64,000 nucleotides of DNA from Hyalomma asiaticum (GCA_013339685.2 CM023482.1:99340255-99404254), one strand, 5' to 3'; counted from the stretch's first letter, positions 24,235 through 36,665 are shown. Numbers and translations are program-made. The notes: generated by a model from the sequence alone, not told the origin.

Positions 24235-24460
24235 TTGGTTTAGAGTGTATATACGGAAATTATATGGAGGTGGTACGGAGTATGGATGAACGGAAGTGAT
24301 ATGGAGAGCAGTGTACGGAAGTAATGCGGAATGCGCATGTACGGATGTGATACGGAGCGTATATATGGAAGTGATGCTGAATACGTATGTACGAATATCC
24401 GTATTACCATAATAGCGTATATACGAAAATGCTATTTCCGTATATACGGAATTTTTCAGA
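24235..24460 (+). repeat. TACGGA-rich degenerate repeat, block 2
   Basis: At least six tacgga hexamers plus tatgga variants at roughly 15-30 base spacing, ending in a small palindrome (tttccgtatatacggaa). Same composition as the block at 23.12 kb. Confidence 0.7.
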
Positions 24461-26401
24461 AGGGTGGGGGTGGGATTCGTGCTCTTCAATGTAAACCACC
24501 TTTGCCAAGTTGAGTCACCTCCCTCTATTACTCAAAAAAAAAAAAAGAATGGACGTCCGTGCCAAACTTACATTCACGATTTAGTTTGGTATCGGTACTC
24601 TTTTCCATGCTAAAGTTATACGAAAAACAATAATAACCGCGTTTTGCCCTCCGTGAAGACGCTCGGACAGCGAAGCTATATTAGTTACACCGAGACAAAG
24701 AGGCTCTCCGTTTTTTTTTTCTGTCTTTCTTTCCTTCCATTATTTCTTTCTTTCTTTTTCTTTGCGATTTTGCGTTGTATAAAAGCAGCGGGGAATTATG
24801 AATCGAAACCGCAGCATAGACCTGAACACACAAGCACACACGCACGTGGCTTCGGTGCTCACAACGCCGGCGGTTTTCTGTACCATGCACGGTGGGCCCA
24901 CTGTCATGCCGAAGTGCATGCCATCCGACATCAGACGGCGACGTTTCGACATGGGACACATTCGCTGTTAAGATTGCTGCGAGACTGCATCCACTTAAGG
25001 GACGCATATTGCCGGCTCGCAAAGTGACGCAACTAAGCGATTAAGTGTAGCTGCAGAATGGTCCAATACATGCGTGGAATGTCTGAATTCTAGAACGTAT
25101 TTCTCAAAAGCCTACGTTTCATAAATCTGTGTGTGATGGGATTGCTGCCCAAGGGATGTCCACGAGGAGAGAAAGACAGCGGGCGATGTGCACGTGTGGC
25201 GGACGGCGCCATGCTGCCCTCCACACTACATTTTAAGTACTGACAGTGTAGCGTAACAGGCGGCAGTGAACTAACATAATGAAATCATTCCCCTGGTGTT
25301 CAGGCATGTGAGAACATTTTGAGACACGTGCGGCCTCACCAGATTCTTCACATTGAAGCTCGGAATATGTTCTTGTTGTTACGTTGTCTTCTTTAAGCCC
25401 CGGCTGCCGAAAGAGCGGAATTCAGACGACGGCCAACGGCATGGCTCCACATACCCAACGAAGCCCAAGAGAGAACTCCAAGAGCGCTGCTTTCTTAGGC
25501 AGTGAAAAGTGTGTGCCATTATTCCGCGTCTAATTCCAAACCCCACAAAGGAAGGCGATGTCTCAAGCGGTGCAGCAAGATGCGGAAACAAAGGAATCGG
25601 CTGGAGAAAAGAGTACGGTGCCGAAATAACGAAGTGCCGAGAGTAGAAGAGAAATTGTTGCGTATGTGTGAGACGGCACGACTCACAAAAAATAACAGCT
25701 GGACACTGTCCACACCAGTGGTCATTATTTCTCCAAAGCTTACTTCTCCTCTCTTTTTCGCCCATTCCAAAAGTCAAAACAGTCCTCGCCTTGATTGGTA
25801 GCTCTCAATTTGTTGTCATGACTGCTTCTACCCCGTACTGAACTTTCAAGAGCTGGGGATGTTTGTACTGTAGCTATAGAGGTGTTGCCTTCTTTAGCAT
25901 ATGTTATTATTTCTGCTTATCTTAAAGTGAAAATGCATTATACTCATTTGTATTACCTCGTTTGAAGGAAATTTTCGTTGTCCGAGTAGACTTTCGAAGA
26001 AAAAAGAAGTAGCATATGTTTGAGTCTGAAGCCATCTCGCATGCCAGGCTTGCGACTTTTTTATTTTGCATCTCTCTTTTTTTTTGGCGTAATATTCGCT
26101 GCAGTTTTTTCTCTTCATGTCATTAGTTAATGTAAAATACTTGTTCGCAGACGTGGTCCTGCAAGGTGCTGTTAGACCAGTTTTGTCACCAACTTCTCAT
26201 TCTCAGGCTTTAGGCTTACTGTACGATCCGTTGTAGTGTGCATTCTACATGGACTAGCATTTACAAAATGGTGCAACATTATTGAAGCAACCGTGTCATA
26301 TCCCACATAATCTCAATAAGTATCGTTGAGGCTGTCTAATGCACAACACACATTTAGAAAAGAAGTTCAGGGAAAGATGGAAGCTTGAATCGATGAACAG
26401 A
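24461..26401. other. No supported gene; one basic frame
   Basis: A plus frame at 25502-25801 contains a strongly basic stretch (KGRRCLKRCSKMRKQRNRLE) that could form a coiled coil, as at the end of some transposase-type DNA-binding proteins, but nothing else supports it. T-runs lie at 24711-24720 and 26079-26085. No repeat family was recognised. Confidence 0.35.
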
Positions 26402-26703
26402 TCTATGGGCAGTGCAGAGTTGAATGCACATAATCTCTTGGTTTTAAAACACAGATGCGTGTTGTCGCTGAACCGATCGCTAGAAACTATTTAGAACGAG
26501 GATGTCGCAGGAGCCAACGTTTCGACAAGTTGACTTGTCTTCGTCTGGGCGGCGACTTGACGAAGACAAGTCCACTTGTCGAAGCATTAGCTCTTGCGAC
26601 ATTCCCTGTTCTAAATAGTTTCTAGCGATCGGTTCAGCGACAACACGCATCTGTGTTTTAAAACCAAGAGATTATGTGCATTCAACTCTGCACTGCCCAT
26701 AGA
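26402..26703. repeat. Long near-palindrome with ribozyme-like stem-loop
   Basis: Arms of about 144 bases (26402-26545 and 26559-26703) are inverted copies with a handful of mismatches, separated by 13 bases. Each arm carries the stem gacaagt / acttgtc. On the minus strand the left-arm copy is followed directly by GAAAC (cttgtcgaaacgttgg) and preceded by cagacga. That order resembles CUGANGA, stem II, GAAA of a hammerhead ribozyme, but the first motif is altered (CAGACGA) and one extra A precedes the stem; in the right arm GAAAC has become gaagc. Palindromic copies with such motifs are known from Penelope-like retroelements. I infer a dimer-like or inverted insertion; no coding part is present. 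Confidence 0.85.
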
Positions 26704-27281
26704 AATATAAGCTGGATAACAGCTTTGCTTTTTTTTTTCTTTTTCTAAAGCTCCTCTCCTTCGCTAGCTTCACTTTACTCGCCAGAGATGGCTGTTCTCC
26801 TGTGATGTGCAAACTCGTTTTTCAAATACATTCAAATGTTTCTATAAAAAGGCATGCAAGCTAATCCTGAATAACTTCCGCAGCATAAAGCAATTGTACG
26901 CGTCCACACGCATCTTGGCAACGCGTTAGCTGTTGGTAGTGAATTTAGTGAGCAGCGTTTTTCCTTGAAATGGACACTAAAGGGAAATACTAAGGTGACG
27001 CGCAATGTGAAAATACCATTCAATAAACGGCGTATTCCTTTGGTTTGTGCCAGGCATTCTGCTAGCTTGAATGAAAGTCGTATTTAAGCTTTCAGCATGC
27101 CATTAGAACTATTGAAGCACTCCACCTAGCCAAGTACACTGACGTAGACTCGGCGCTTTTTTTCTTCTTTACTGACCGACAGTCCATCGAACTGTGCGAG
27201 AGGCAGAAATGGGGAGGAGCAGCGCCTTATAGAATTCTTGGTGGCTTTCACCGGATAGAAGGATCGTTTACCTATTCTTAG
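26704..27281. other. No recognisable gene
   Basis: T-run near 26730-26740. A pyrimidine-rich stretch leading to ttcttag at 27275-27281 could be the acceptor of the candidate exon that follows. Confidence 0.4.
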
Positions 27282-27432
27282 GATGCCTCGGTGGTCCACC
27301 ACGGCGGGCGAAGAGGACATCGAGGCACTCTGCCGCCGTGGAGAAACCTGTTTCAGGAACGTCGTAGCCGGGCCCGCTGCCAAACGACGTCTCGAATATG
27401 TCAGCGTGGCGAGTTCGCAGAACAACTTGCAG
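27282..27432 (+). CDS. Candidate internal or first exon, unknown protein
   Basis: A GC-rich 151-base block in AT-rich surroundings is bounded by a good acceptor (cctattcttag ending at 27281) and a good donor (ttgcag then gtggct, GT at 27433). With the ATG at 27283 it reads MPRWSTTAGEEDIEALC, then RRGETCFRNVVAG and PAAKRRLEYVSVASS, with no stop inside; read on as a single exon it would stop at 27457-27459 after 58 residues. Composition and splice signals suggest a real or once-real exon, but the other plus frame and the minus strand are also open, so the frame is not certain. I do not recognise the product. Confidence 0.3.
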
Positions 27433-27606
27433 GTGGCTCAAGCTTTGTCACGCAGTTAACTAAATTTCTCGTTGCAAATAGCAGCGGTGTAGAAACTACT
27501 CACGTTTCGGACGTTCACAAGCACTTACGCAAAAAAAAAAAAAGTTGTTTGCCTTTAGTATCCCTTTCAGAGCGGTGGCTGAAAGTCGTCGTCCTCGTCA
27601 TCGTCG

Positions 27607-27735
27607 CTAGGCCAACTGCAGGACAAAGGCTCTCTCCCATAGATCTCCAATTATCCCGGTCCTTTGCCAACTGCGGCTAATTTGTCCCGCGGCACACTTC
27701 TTGATCTCATCTGCCCGCCTAAATCCCTGCCTGAA
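27607..27735 (-). pseudogene. LINE ORF2 C-terminal fragment
   Basis: On the minus strand the frame reads RRADEIKKCAAGQISRSW, then QRTG, GDLWERAFVLQLA and stop (complement of 27609-27607). The pattern RWADEI...W...A.DR..W..L.E.FV.QW is the conserved end of RTE/Jockey-type retrotransposon polyproteins in arthropods. Only about 40 codons remain, and some key residues are changed (RAD for RWADE; RTG for the usual aspartate-arginine). It is a 5'-truncated relic. Confidence 0.65.
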
Positions 27736-29654
27736 AGTAACAATCAGCAAATATTCGATCCTTTATGATCCTTTATGGTCTGAAAACTCGTCTATAGCGA
27801 CATATAAAAGTATAGTGGCCAAAGACCGCTACCATCACGTCGACGCAGATGCGCTGCTTACATTCCTGTATATATGAAATATCACAATAGTCTTAGCTCT
27901 ATCACAGTATTCTACAAGCATCAATGTTTTCCCTATTCCTTGTTAAGTCTCCAGCTATATCGTAGCGCTATAGCTTAGTGTACCTGGATGCTTGTACGCG
28001 TGTTCCTTTTCGGATAGTTCTGGTTGTTGACAACATTAGCTAGAAAGCCACCATCTGAGTGAAAAGAGGAAGCCAGTGCGTCACAACAGCGCCGAGCTCT
28101 TCTTGAATCGATCTGTTTTTTAAGCGATATCTATAATGTGCTTGTTGTGCTTCCGTGCAATTTCTTCTACTGAATAAACATGCCTTGTATACCCGCGTGT
28201 TAGATCCCGAAGTTTCAATGCCTACTGAGATAACTTACAGGTAATGAAACGGAAAAACGTCTGCAAACTTTCTAACACATCAAGCGTTGAAGTTCCGCAA
28301 GTCATACAAAAGCACGGCTGGATGAGTGGCAGCGTAAAAGTTGGGGCTTTTGATTGATGGGACTTTTCCGCTTCAAGAAAGGAAGCGAACTCCTACATTT
28401 TACACTGGCGATCTAACATAATGTATTTTAGTCTTCCATTCCCGGGAAAATACGTCAGTATCGCCGCTTCGAATCTCTCTTCGTTTCCTCTTATGCAAAA
28501 AAACTCGAATAATTTGAGTTGCAGTGTTTAACACTGACAGCTGAAAAACAGAACGCAGGTATTTCTTCTTATATATTAATGTCCCGATTGTTATGTGGCG
28601 TCTATAAACCAAAGCCGATTCATAAAAGTGTTGAATAACGTGGTAAAAGGGAAACAGGTTGGGACGAAAATCATGAGACTTAAAACAGCGCTCGGAGCTT
28701 TCTGTCAACAGCCGTAGGGATTTTTTTTTTTACGTAGTGTTATGGCTAACGTTGAACGCAATTTTAGATGGTCCTTCTTTTGCTTTCACAGAGTATTTAA
28801 CTTATTAAAAGAATGTAAAACTAGAAAGTAAAAAAAAAACATTATGAGCTGTCTGAGCAAGACGGAAGTTCAGTATTTTTCACGGGCACCCCTTTTTGGG
28901 TGATCGACTTTGACGCCCTATACTAAAATTGATTAAGTTTATTTTTTCTTTTCATGTTCGAGAGTGGAAAATAGTGATTGTATCCTTAGTTCCAAAATAG
29001 AACTTCTTTTGAAAGTATTTTGTAGAGTCGCATCGCGTGCGCATGGATCGAAAATAAGCCGATACAGCTGCAGAAATTGAAACTATTTGAAGATGACCGG
29101 GGGGAGAAAGTTTGTAGAAGCCGGTGAACAAAAAGAAATGACACCCTGTTCAAACAGTGTTTAGCAGAAACTCAATGTGTAGCTACCTGGATTTCTGTTT
29201 GCGAATGCTGTTTCTACGGGCAATGACAAAAACCGACTGAGAGTTATTTCGCTGAAAACAAAACAAGAAGAAATATCCGCCACACATTTCTCTTTTTTTT
29301 TTTTTTTTTCAAACGCGCAGTGCGGGAGATAGATTCTCTCGTGTTTCGCAAGTGTTCGCGAATTGGTGTAAGTGGAGTGTCTGGTGATTTTCTTCAGTAT
29401 TTTACTTTTCTTTTTCAAGGTGCACTGACCTATTTCTTGTGGTTAAAGATGTCATGCTGCAAGCAGCGTTTTTAATCAGCACATTTCGTTAGTGTAACCG
29501 AAGAATAAACGTCACGAGCCCTTGAAAGCATTCCGCAAAGGGTCATTGTACAAATCTGTCACATTTGGCAGAGCAATATTCTGAGTCTCCATCCCGAGAG
29601 TAAAAATCACCTATGACGTAAATTATTACATAAACGCCGTCAGTTGCGTGCCCA
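27736..29654. other. No recognisable gene
   Basis: AT-rich DNA with several poly-T and poly-A runs (for example about 28721-28731 and 29291-29310). No domain or repeat was recognised. Confidence 0.4.
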
Positions 29655-29890
29655 GCAGCAAAACTACAACACGCCGTAATATATGTTCGTAAGCATTATC
29701 TCACGGCACTTGTTAATAAGAGAAAAGAAGTAGCGGGCGCGAAAGAAGACGAGGTAGGATCGCGAGCGCGTGGACGTGGATTCTTGGTTTTTTCTGTTTT
29801 CGAATAAACGTATCGTGGCGTCTCGCTGCTCGGCGCTCTTCGGACGTATTGTCTTCCGCCGCACTTGGAAGCCTGGTTTAGTATTCATCG
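29655..29890 (+). mobile_element. LTR-like fragment
   Basis: A GC-rich block (gcgggcgcgaaagaagacga onward) is followed by a polyadenylation word (cgaataaacg, about 29802-29811) and a GC-rich U5-like stretch (tcgctgctcggcgctctt, ccgccgcacttggaagcctg). This is the usual layout of the R/U5 end of Gypsy-type LTRs. No partner LTR or gag/pol was seen, so the call is an inference. Confidence 0.3.
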
Positions 29891-30139
29891 ATGTCCTCGG
29901 ATTTTATATCACTTTCTGATTCAGGCGGAGTTTGTGGAATGTGGTTTCTCCACTCAAACCTACCATCGTGCGCCGTAACCATGTAACCGTCGGCGTGCAT
30001 AAGCAACCATAGGAGAGATAACAATTAAAAAGAAAGACGACTAACGAGAGTGCGCCCTAATAGGAAACGTGACAATTATAGAGTGCCCTTAAGTAACAAA
30101 CGCAAAACTTCGCATTGCGTCCTGTGGGATTCACGCACA

Positions 30140-30478
30140 CGCCCCTTATCTGAAGACAGTGCCACTGATGCGCCAAGGTCATGAGGTCATGCGCGTGGAC
30201 CAACGGACTGCCCGGGGGAGTTGCCCGTGGACGAGCGCGAGTGGCGTGCGCGGGCGTTGCGCGGACAGTCGTCTGTGGACTGGTTCGAGTAGTGACCTGT
30301 GTGTGCCCGGCGTGGTAAGGGATAAGGGCAGGTGCGCGTGCCCACGAGTTTTGTTTGTTGTTCTATTGTTCACAGTTCGTAGCTTTCCGAGTTGTCGTAG
30401 TTTTCCGAATTGTTAATAAACGTTTTTCATCATTAACCGGCGGCTCCAGAGGTTTCATCCTTGGCGACCCGAACACCA
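30140..30478 (+). mobile_element. LTR 3' part with primer-binding-site-like sequence
   Basis: A GC-rich segment leads to a polyadenylation signal aataaa (30415-30420). About 38 bases later comes gaggtttcatcc and then ttggcgacccgaacacc (30461-30477). TGGCGACC-type sequence directly after an LTR end is typical of the tRNA primer-binding site of Gypsy-group elements. The 5' edge is not defined, and no gag frame follows within the next kilobase. I infer a deleted retrotransposon. Confidence 0.4.
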
Positions 30479-32424
30479 CAGTCCTTATTAAGCCGCCTGA
30501 TGGCACACTCCTATGTACGAGTATGCGTAAACCCATTACCTACCGCGAGCACGTCCGGAACGCGTTAGGGTAATCGAACATTGCAGGAGAGGTTATCCTG
30601 CATATCGCGTGGTGTCCGTGGGGATTTACTCGCCGTTACCGTGCCACCGAGACGCATTCCACCAGAACACAACTCCCTGGTGGTTCGCCACCTAGTCAGC
30701 GTTGATTAGAAGCCGCCTCTGCGGTCTTGCCTTCCCTTTACAAATAGCGCTTTGCCATGACAAGAAGTTTCCTGAATTTGTGCTTGTTATTCTTTCAAAT
30801 GTCTTCTTGATTTTCGCCCATCAGATCCTTCACTTACTTCTTCGTTCACATCTTTAAATTGAGGTGTATACATGCAGAAATGTTACGTGACCACAGAGTT
30901 TCACTTGATTGAGGTGCCATGATTCGCAGGAGAGTCAGGATGAGAAGATTTACGACGTTCGGTAACGGACAAAACAAACACAATAAAACAAGCACTCTAT
31001 TGAACTCTCTATTCTTTCACATCGCATTCTTGTATGTTTTCTCTCCATATTTTGCCTCGTCATCATCAGAATACAAGGTAGTGCGACACTCAAAGCATTT
31101 CGTATAAAAACGTGTCAATGTATACTGCCACCTTCATCTTGCAGAATACTTTAACAGCCCTTTAGGAGTGCTTAAATAAATTACAGATAACTATGGTACT
31201 CATTTGGCCAATTCGGTCTTAACTTAAGTATCCATTAAGAACAAAATGGCTGATGTAGCCGACACACCCCCCGAATGAGCCCACCGCAGTCTGTGCGTGT
31301 GTAGACGTTCCAGCTTAAAGGCGCGATGAAGCCTAAGAACTTGGTGACAACGGACCTGCGAGCTTTGCCCCCGCCTCCCCATTCACGAAGAAAGCTAAAT
31401 GGTTCAATGGTGATCCCGCGGACGCTGGTTCCTGACACAGTTTGAAATAATGGGAAAACGTTGGCAAGAAAAAATTCGCACGTCTCTCATTGAATTACGC
31501 GCATGAGGCTCTGGAGCATGTATAAATGGTCGAATACACCATGTCGTTAGATTGAACATAATACACTGTTTATTCTTTCGGCATGCTCTGTCATTGGGTT
31601 AATCAGGATGGAAAAATGTATTAAAGAAACAATTCATTCTTATCCTTCTGAAAGAGTATACTATGGAGGTCGAAGGATGCATTAGTGGCTGAAATCTTTG
31701 TCACGTCTGTTGTCGTAATGCGCCTTTATATTTTTTTTTCTTTGGCGTTATTTGTGTTATTTCTTCATGGTATCCACATAACCTTCTTCTTTTTTTATTT
31801 CTACGCGTCACTTCGCACTGAAATGTCTTCGCATTGTTAAGTTTTGTACTGCAATTTCTTTGTTTCTTCTCGCGAGCCCAGCTAAAGACTGGCAGCTATC
31901 GAATAAATAGTGAATAACAGTGCTTCAGCGAGCACGGAATGCATTAGGCTGTTCGAGCCATATGTTCTTTTTTACTCCATGATCGAAGCGATATGGTACG
32001 CTGCAAGTTAGTGCTAGGCGACTGTCAAGACAGCTGAAAAATGAATGTGCATCTCTCTGTTGACAAATGATGTTCTACTGCGGCTGTTAGAGCCTGCAAA
32101 AATAAAGAATTTCATGGAAAATAAGTTACAAAGAAAGCTAAACTCCAGGGAAATAGTTTTTGAGCTGATCACCGCAATGCATTATTACAGTCTCAGCCTA
32201 GCATCAACGCCACGACCTTTGTCTTTTCATCGAATGTGAAGCAGCACAACCAATGCCAATGTTTCTTTTCCTTCGCGTAACGTTTAGTTTATGTTGAATT
32301 ACGTGCATGTGTGAACATTAAAGGAATGCAACACCGGAAAAACAGCCACACTCTGGTCGTAAGCAAAGGATCATAATTGTGACAGCACCTAGAGGCATTT
32401 TACATGAGGTTCCATGTGAAATCA
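30479..32424. other. No recognisable gene
   Basis: A minus frame at 31235-31438 (67 codons) lies in a GC-richer patch and reads smoothly (GITIEPFSFLREW, FLGFIAPLSWNVYTRT), but I find no domain or splice support. The rest is AT-rich. Confidence 0.35.

Positions 32425-32475
<51 letters not shown>
32425..32475 (+). repeat. (AT)n microsatellite
   Basis: About 25 perfect AT units. Confidence 0.95.
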
Positions 32476-32478
<3 letters not shown>

Positions 32479-35136
32479 CCATCACACAATAAATTTAGGA
32501 ATACAGAAAGGAACTAAAGTTATTGCTATAATTTTATTCACAGTCATTCTTATTATGTTACTTCCTCTGCCTGGTGATTATTATATAACAAAAATTATCT
32601 ACTTTGGGAGCAACATCGGTAAGTCATATGAAGTTAGCATTTTGATGTGCAAAGTAAAGCGCAGTATATTCCAACTTTTTTTCCACATTTGACTTACGCC
32701 CAATTTCTAAAGATGGGCTTGTGCAAGACTTAAATTCACTCGTATAAACATCATTCACTTCCTTTCGTCATTTATGTAAATTGCCTTCATAGACGTTTGT
32801 TTAGAGCAGTCGATTGAGTGTATAAACCCCACCAGTAACAGTCTCGATAGCAGGAAGAGAATAAATGAAACTGGCAGTAGATAGGAGGGATTTCTGCGCT
32901 TGGGGAGTCAGAGGAGTGCGCTGACAAAAAGCAATGGCCGTCTATCGAACCCGGAAGCGCATTGCCTCAGAAGTGGCCATTCTTTATGATAAGTGCCTTA
33001 TTTCTTGGCTCTGTAGATCGCGGTGTCCCACGGGACAGGGCCTATCAGCGTCGGTGAACGGCGTAGCTGGTTTGCGCTCTGTTACATTCAGCGATTATCA
33101 CTCTTCACTTTGCGGGTATGCAGGGAATAAAAGTTATGCTTCGCTCCTGAAATGTTGTGCCATTTAAGAAAAAATTCTTCGATTTTTTTTTATACCACGT
33201 ACTTGTTGTTACTGGTTCCTATCTGGTGAGCATTTTCTTTTTCTCTTCCATTCTCATGCTGCGGTGCACCCAATCTATTTAATGCACGTTGTTTTTCCGT
33301 CTAATTTTTTTGGCATTCTACGAATTCATCTCGCTGCTCGAAGAAATGATACCTCGCATTTACATCGATTCCAAAAAAGCTGCAAAGTAGGACACATAAG
33401 AAAAATAAAATAGGAGGGTCTTACAGGTTTGTAAATCATACCTCATACTTGTATAAAAGTATTTCTTATGCTACATTCATCTCATCAATATTCTTAGTAA
33501 TATTGTTCTTGTCTTTCAATTGTATTTTGTCCCTCACTGATGTAGGAGCAAAAAAAATGTGTTGTAACTTCCTTGATGATGATAACTTTTTTTACTGCCG
33601 CCCCTGTCCGTGACATAAATTTCGCACGCCTTGCTGTCTCTTCTTATCATTCAGTATTGATCGCTCCGTAGGTACAATATTGTTTTGTTTTCTTTTTCTT
33701 GCGGCAGTCCCTTTCATTTGCTTTCGTTTCTCTATCAAGTCTTGAAGGCTTTCCTGCTTCTTGTTTTGGTATGTTATCGTACTTTTGCATACTGCTTTTT
33801 GTGTTGCTTTAGCAAGGTTATAGCTAATTTTTTCTATGTCGTGATTTTCTACTTGCTCTAGGGTATTGTACTTGTTTTTAGGGCAATTCTAAATTCCGCC
33901 GCTTTTGCGCTGACTACATCTCACTTGGCTTGCTTCTTCGAGAATAATATCGTGCTTGTTCTACAGTATACTTTACGAATTTCAATGTCCTGTGCGACAT
34001 GCTACTATACGTCTATCTTATTTTTCTTTGTTTCTTCGTTGTTGGCTTTCCGTCGTCTATTTTCTTTTCCTGTGCTTTCTGAAGAAAGCTATCATTTCTC
34101 CTCTAGCATTGCTAAATTCGACATCATATTTAAGAATATTGCTCGTTCAAGTTCATGTTTTCAAATTGCTTTTGCAATAACGCAATAATCTGACTCATAC
34201 TTTTTACAGCGATAAGATGAAAAGTTACGGTACAGTATATTTTTTTTCTAGTTGTCCTTCCGAGGGCCTTTAACGAGACTAAGCGGGACATGCGTGAAAC
34301 ATAGCACCTCTGTCAGACTAAGGATCTGCTCTTTGGAGCTGGAAGCCTTCAGGAGGAAGATTTAGACAATGCGATTAAAAACATAATCTTGTTATTCTAA
34401 CCTTAACTACTTCACAATGCGTTTACAGCTTACTGCAAACAATTTGAGCTACAGCATCAAGTTAACATCTACACATAGTTACATTTCACCTCCCTTCTAA
34501 ATATTAAAGAAATTCGACCACGGTACACTGCACGTTCTAACTTCCTAGGCTGTATCTCGCACTTTTGTGATAACGCATTTAGTTATGCAGCATCTGCTTC
34601 AGCCAGGAAATAATAACCTAGTTAGCGTCTCGAGAAAAAAATGCAATGCACAGGGCACGTAATGTCTGCTATCGTGACATCCCTTTCTACTACGAAGAAT
34701 AAACGGCTATCCATCGCACTGCAATTCGGCGGTCATGTTGTTTATTAATATAAAATTATCGTGCGTATAGTCTAGTTCCGGGTTTTCCTTGAATTACCGT
34801 TTCCAGAAAGTGTGTAACTTTTAGCTAAAGCCCCCCCCCCCCCCCCCAAACTTGTTCTTTCAAATTCGTTTGGTACTGATATGCTTTGCTGTATTGAACT
34901 ATTTATACAAATTCCAGATGTGGCGGCGTATTCCTATCTGTAGCCATGAGTGCAGCCCATAAAGCAGCCATGAGTGCAGCCATGAGTGCAGCCCATGCAC
35001 TGCCATAAAAGTTGGGTGCTAGAAATGTTGGCGTAAATAGGCATTTGCGTGCAACAAGTATTGTCTTTCGGTCTTGAACAGCAATCACAAATATTCTAAC
35101 GCTTACTGAGCGCCCCAATTTTTGGCGTTACCCATC
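32476..35136. other. No gene; T-rich strand bias and a C-run
   Basis: From about 33180 to 34250 the plus strand is markedly T-rich and A-poor, which opens long frames rich in Phe, Ser and Leu that should not be trusted. A run of 17 C lies at 34831-34847. A small tandem repeat (agtgcagcccat / agtgcagccatg) occupies about 34951-34996. Confidence 0.5.
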
Positions 35137-35240
35137 ATTATAGCTTAAAGGGTAGGTATTGGCCTGCGAAGTTCATGGTCGTGGGGTTGCACCGCAGCCA
35201 CGGGTGCCGTATTGCAATGGGGGAAATGCAAATAAATAAA
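35137..35240 (+). mobile_element. Degenerate tRNA-derived SINE head
   Basis: tagcttaaagggtaggtatt (box A region), then ggtcgtggggttgcaccgca (eroded box B region), then tattgcaatgggggaaatgc, which matches the SINE words tttcgatggaggcgaaatg. The 3' body is replaced by an A-rich tail (aaataaataaac). Confidence 0.4.
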
Positions 35241-35744
35241 CAAAAAATCAACTGTCTATATTGATATATATGCGCCTCTAAGGGTCTCCTGGACCCCTCC
35301 CGACATTTTTTTAAGCACTTAAAGTTAACACGCGCTCCGAGTTGGGAACGCCATTACGATGAAAGATGCCAAATGCGGCAGCGCTACGCGTAATGACCGC
35401 GCCACTAACTCAAAAAAATTGGCCGCGTATCTGCGTGATTCGCTGCAAATGTCGTCGAAAGACGATAGTCTTCTGCCGGCCGTACTACGCTGCGTGAGAT
35501 AGGGACGCCATCTGACAGCGCCGTCGGGAAACATGAGCTTGTGCAGAATCCCTGGGCAACTGCCATGTGAACATGGGGAACACGGTTTATTTCCAGTAGA
35601 AATACAAGATTTCCCTGAGGAAACCCAAATCGTCGTCAGAGGCCTTTTAGGGGCGAAGCTCCTTAGGGCATCGGTCGTTCCCTCCTCTGTAGTAGTATGT
35701 ATGTAGCCACCTGTAGTTCCTGAAGCGCTCACTAGATGGCGCTA

Positions 35745-36450
35745 GTATGTCTACATATGCGGCAAAGAACTGTGGGACGCCTCGCGTTGGGTGCTCACGG
35801 GAAAACGACAAACGAGGCTGTAAAGGGCGATGTGGGATGGGCGAGTTTTGAGGCAAGGGAAGCGCAGAGCAAAATAAGGTTCGAAGAGAGGCTAAGGAAT
35901 ATGAAAGAGAGTAGGTGGGCAGTGAAGGTGTTCCGCTATTTATATAGAAAGAGCGTTGACACGCAGTGGAGAAAGAGAACTAGGAGGCTCACCAGTAAAT
36001 ATACGGCTCTAAGAGAACTGACAACAAAGAGCGCAAAGGGAAAAGTCAGAGAGGCGGAGAAGATTTACTGGAGGGCAGCGATGGAAAAAAAACCGACTCT
36101 GAATAACTACCGAGAGGGCAAAAACGAAATAAAGAGGGAGGCATTTTATGATAATTCAAGAGGAAGCGCTTTATTGTTTGAAGCGAGATCGGGCTGCCTT
36201 AGAACGCGTGTTTATAAAGCGAAATTCTGTAAAGAAGAAAAATGCACATGCTGTGAGGAAGATAGGGAAACGACGGAGCATGTTCTGATCGAATGCGGAA
36301 ATATCCACCCAGGTGTACGTCGGGCACCACCCTACATGAAGCCTTGGGTTTTAGGGCGAACAACGGCAAGCTGAACGTACCCGCGACTGAATTTAGTAAG
36401 AGACGGTTAGAATACTGGTGGCAGAAAACTAGAGAGAACGGACAAAAATA
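35745..36450 (+). pseudogene. LINE polyprotein C-terminus, frameshifted
   Basis: The frame reads QRTVGRLALGAHG, VGWASFEAREAQSKI, AVKVFRYLYRKSVDTQW, KVREAEKIYWRAAM and LLFEARSGCLRTRVYKAKF, then a zinc-binding cluster CTCCEEDRETTEHVLIEC. This is the end of a non-LTR retrotransposon polyprotein seen many times in tick genomes. At about 36345 the frame shifts: the continuing frame reads GFRANNGKLNV, then SKRRLEYWWQKTREN and a stop near 36449, so the frame that ends at 36374 is a frameshift artefact. The reverse transcriptase core is absent. It sits inside a family A mobile element. Confidence 0.8.
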
Positions 36451-36665
36451 ATTATAGGGAAAAATATGGACTTTATGCCATAAGGGGCAGAGAACTGGGC
36501 TATGAATTTCCGTTTTTGCTATAGTATGATCGATTTGATTGAAGTAGATTTAAAAGGCTTGAGGAAAATTTAAAGAGAGAGAGAAAAATAAGAAAAGTTC
36601 TTAAATCTTCTAACGAGTCTGGTGACGCACATGTCACCGCTCCGTTACAAAGGGGACGCTCATAG

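Noticed and set aside
25502..25801. Basic frame resembling a transposase coiled coil
   Set aside because: Only a run of Lys/Arg supports it; the DNA-binding part expected upstream is absent.
33925..34188. Phe/Ser/Leu-rich frames that look like membrane proteins
   Set aside because: They come from a T-rich strand bias; no start context, domain or conservation cue.
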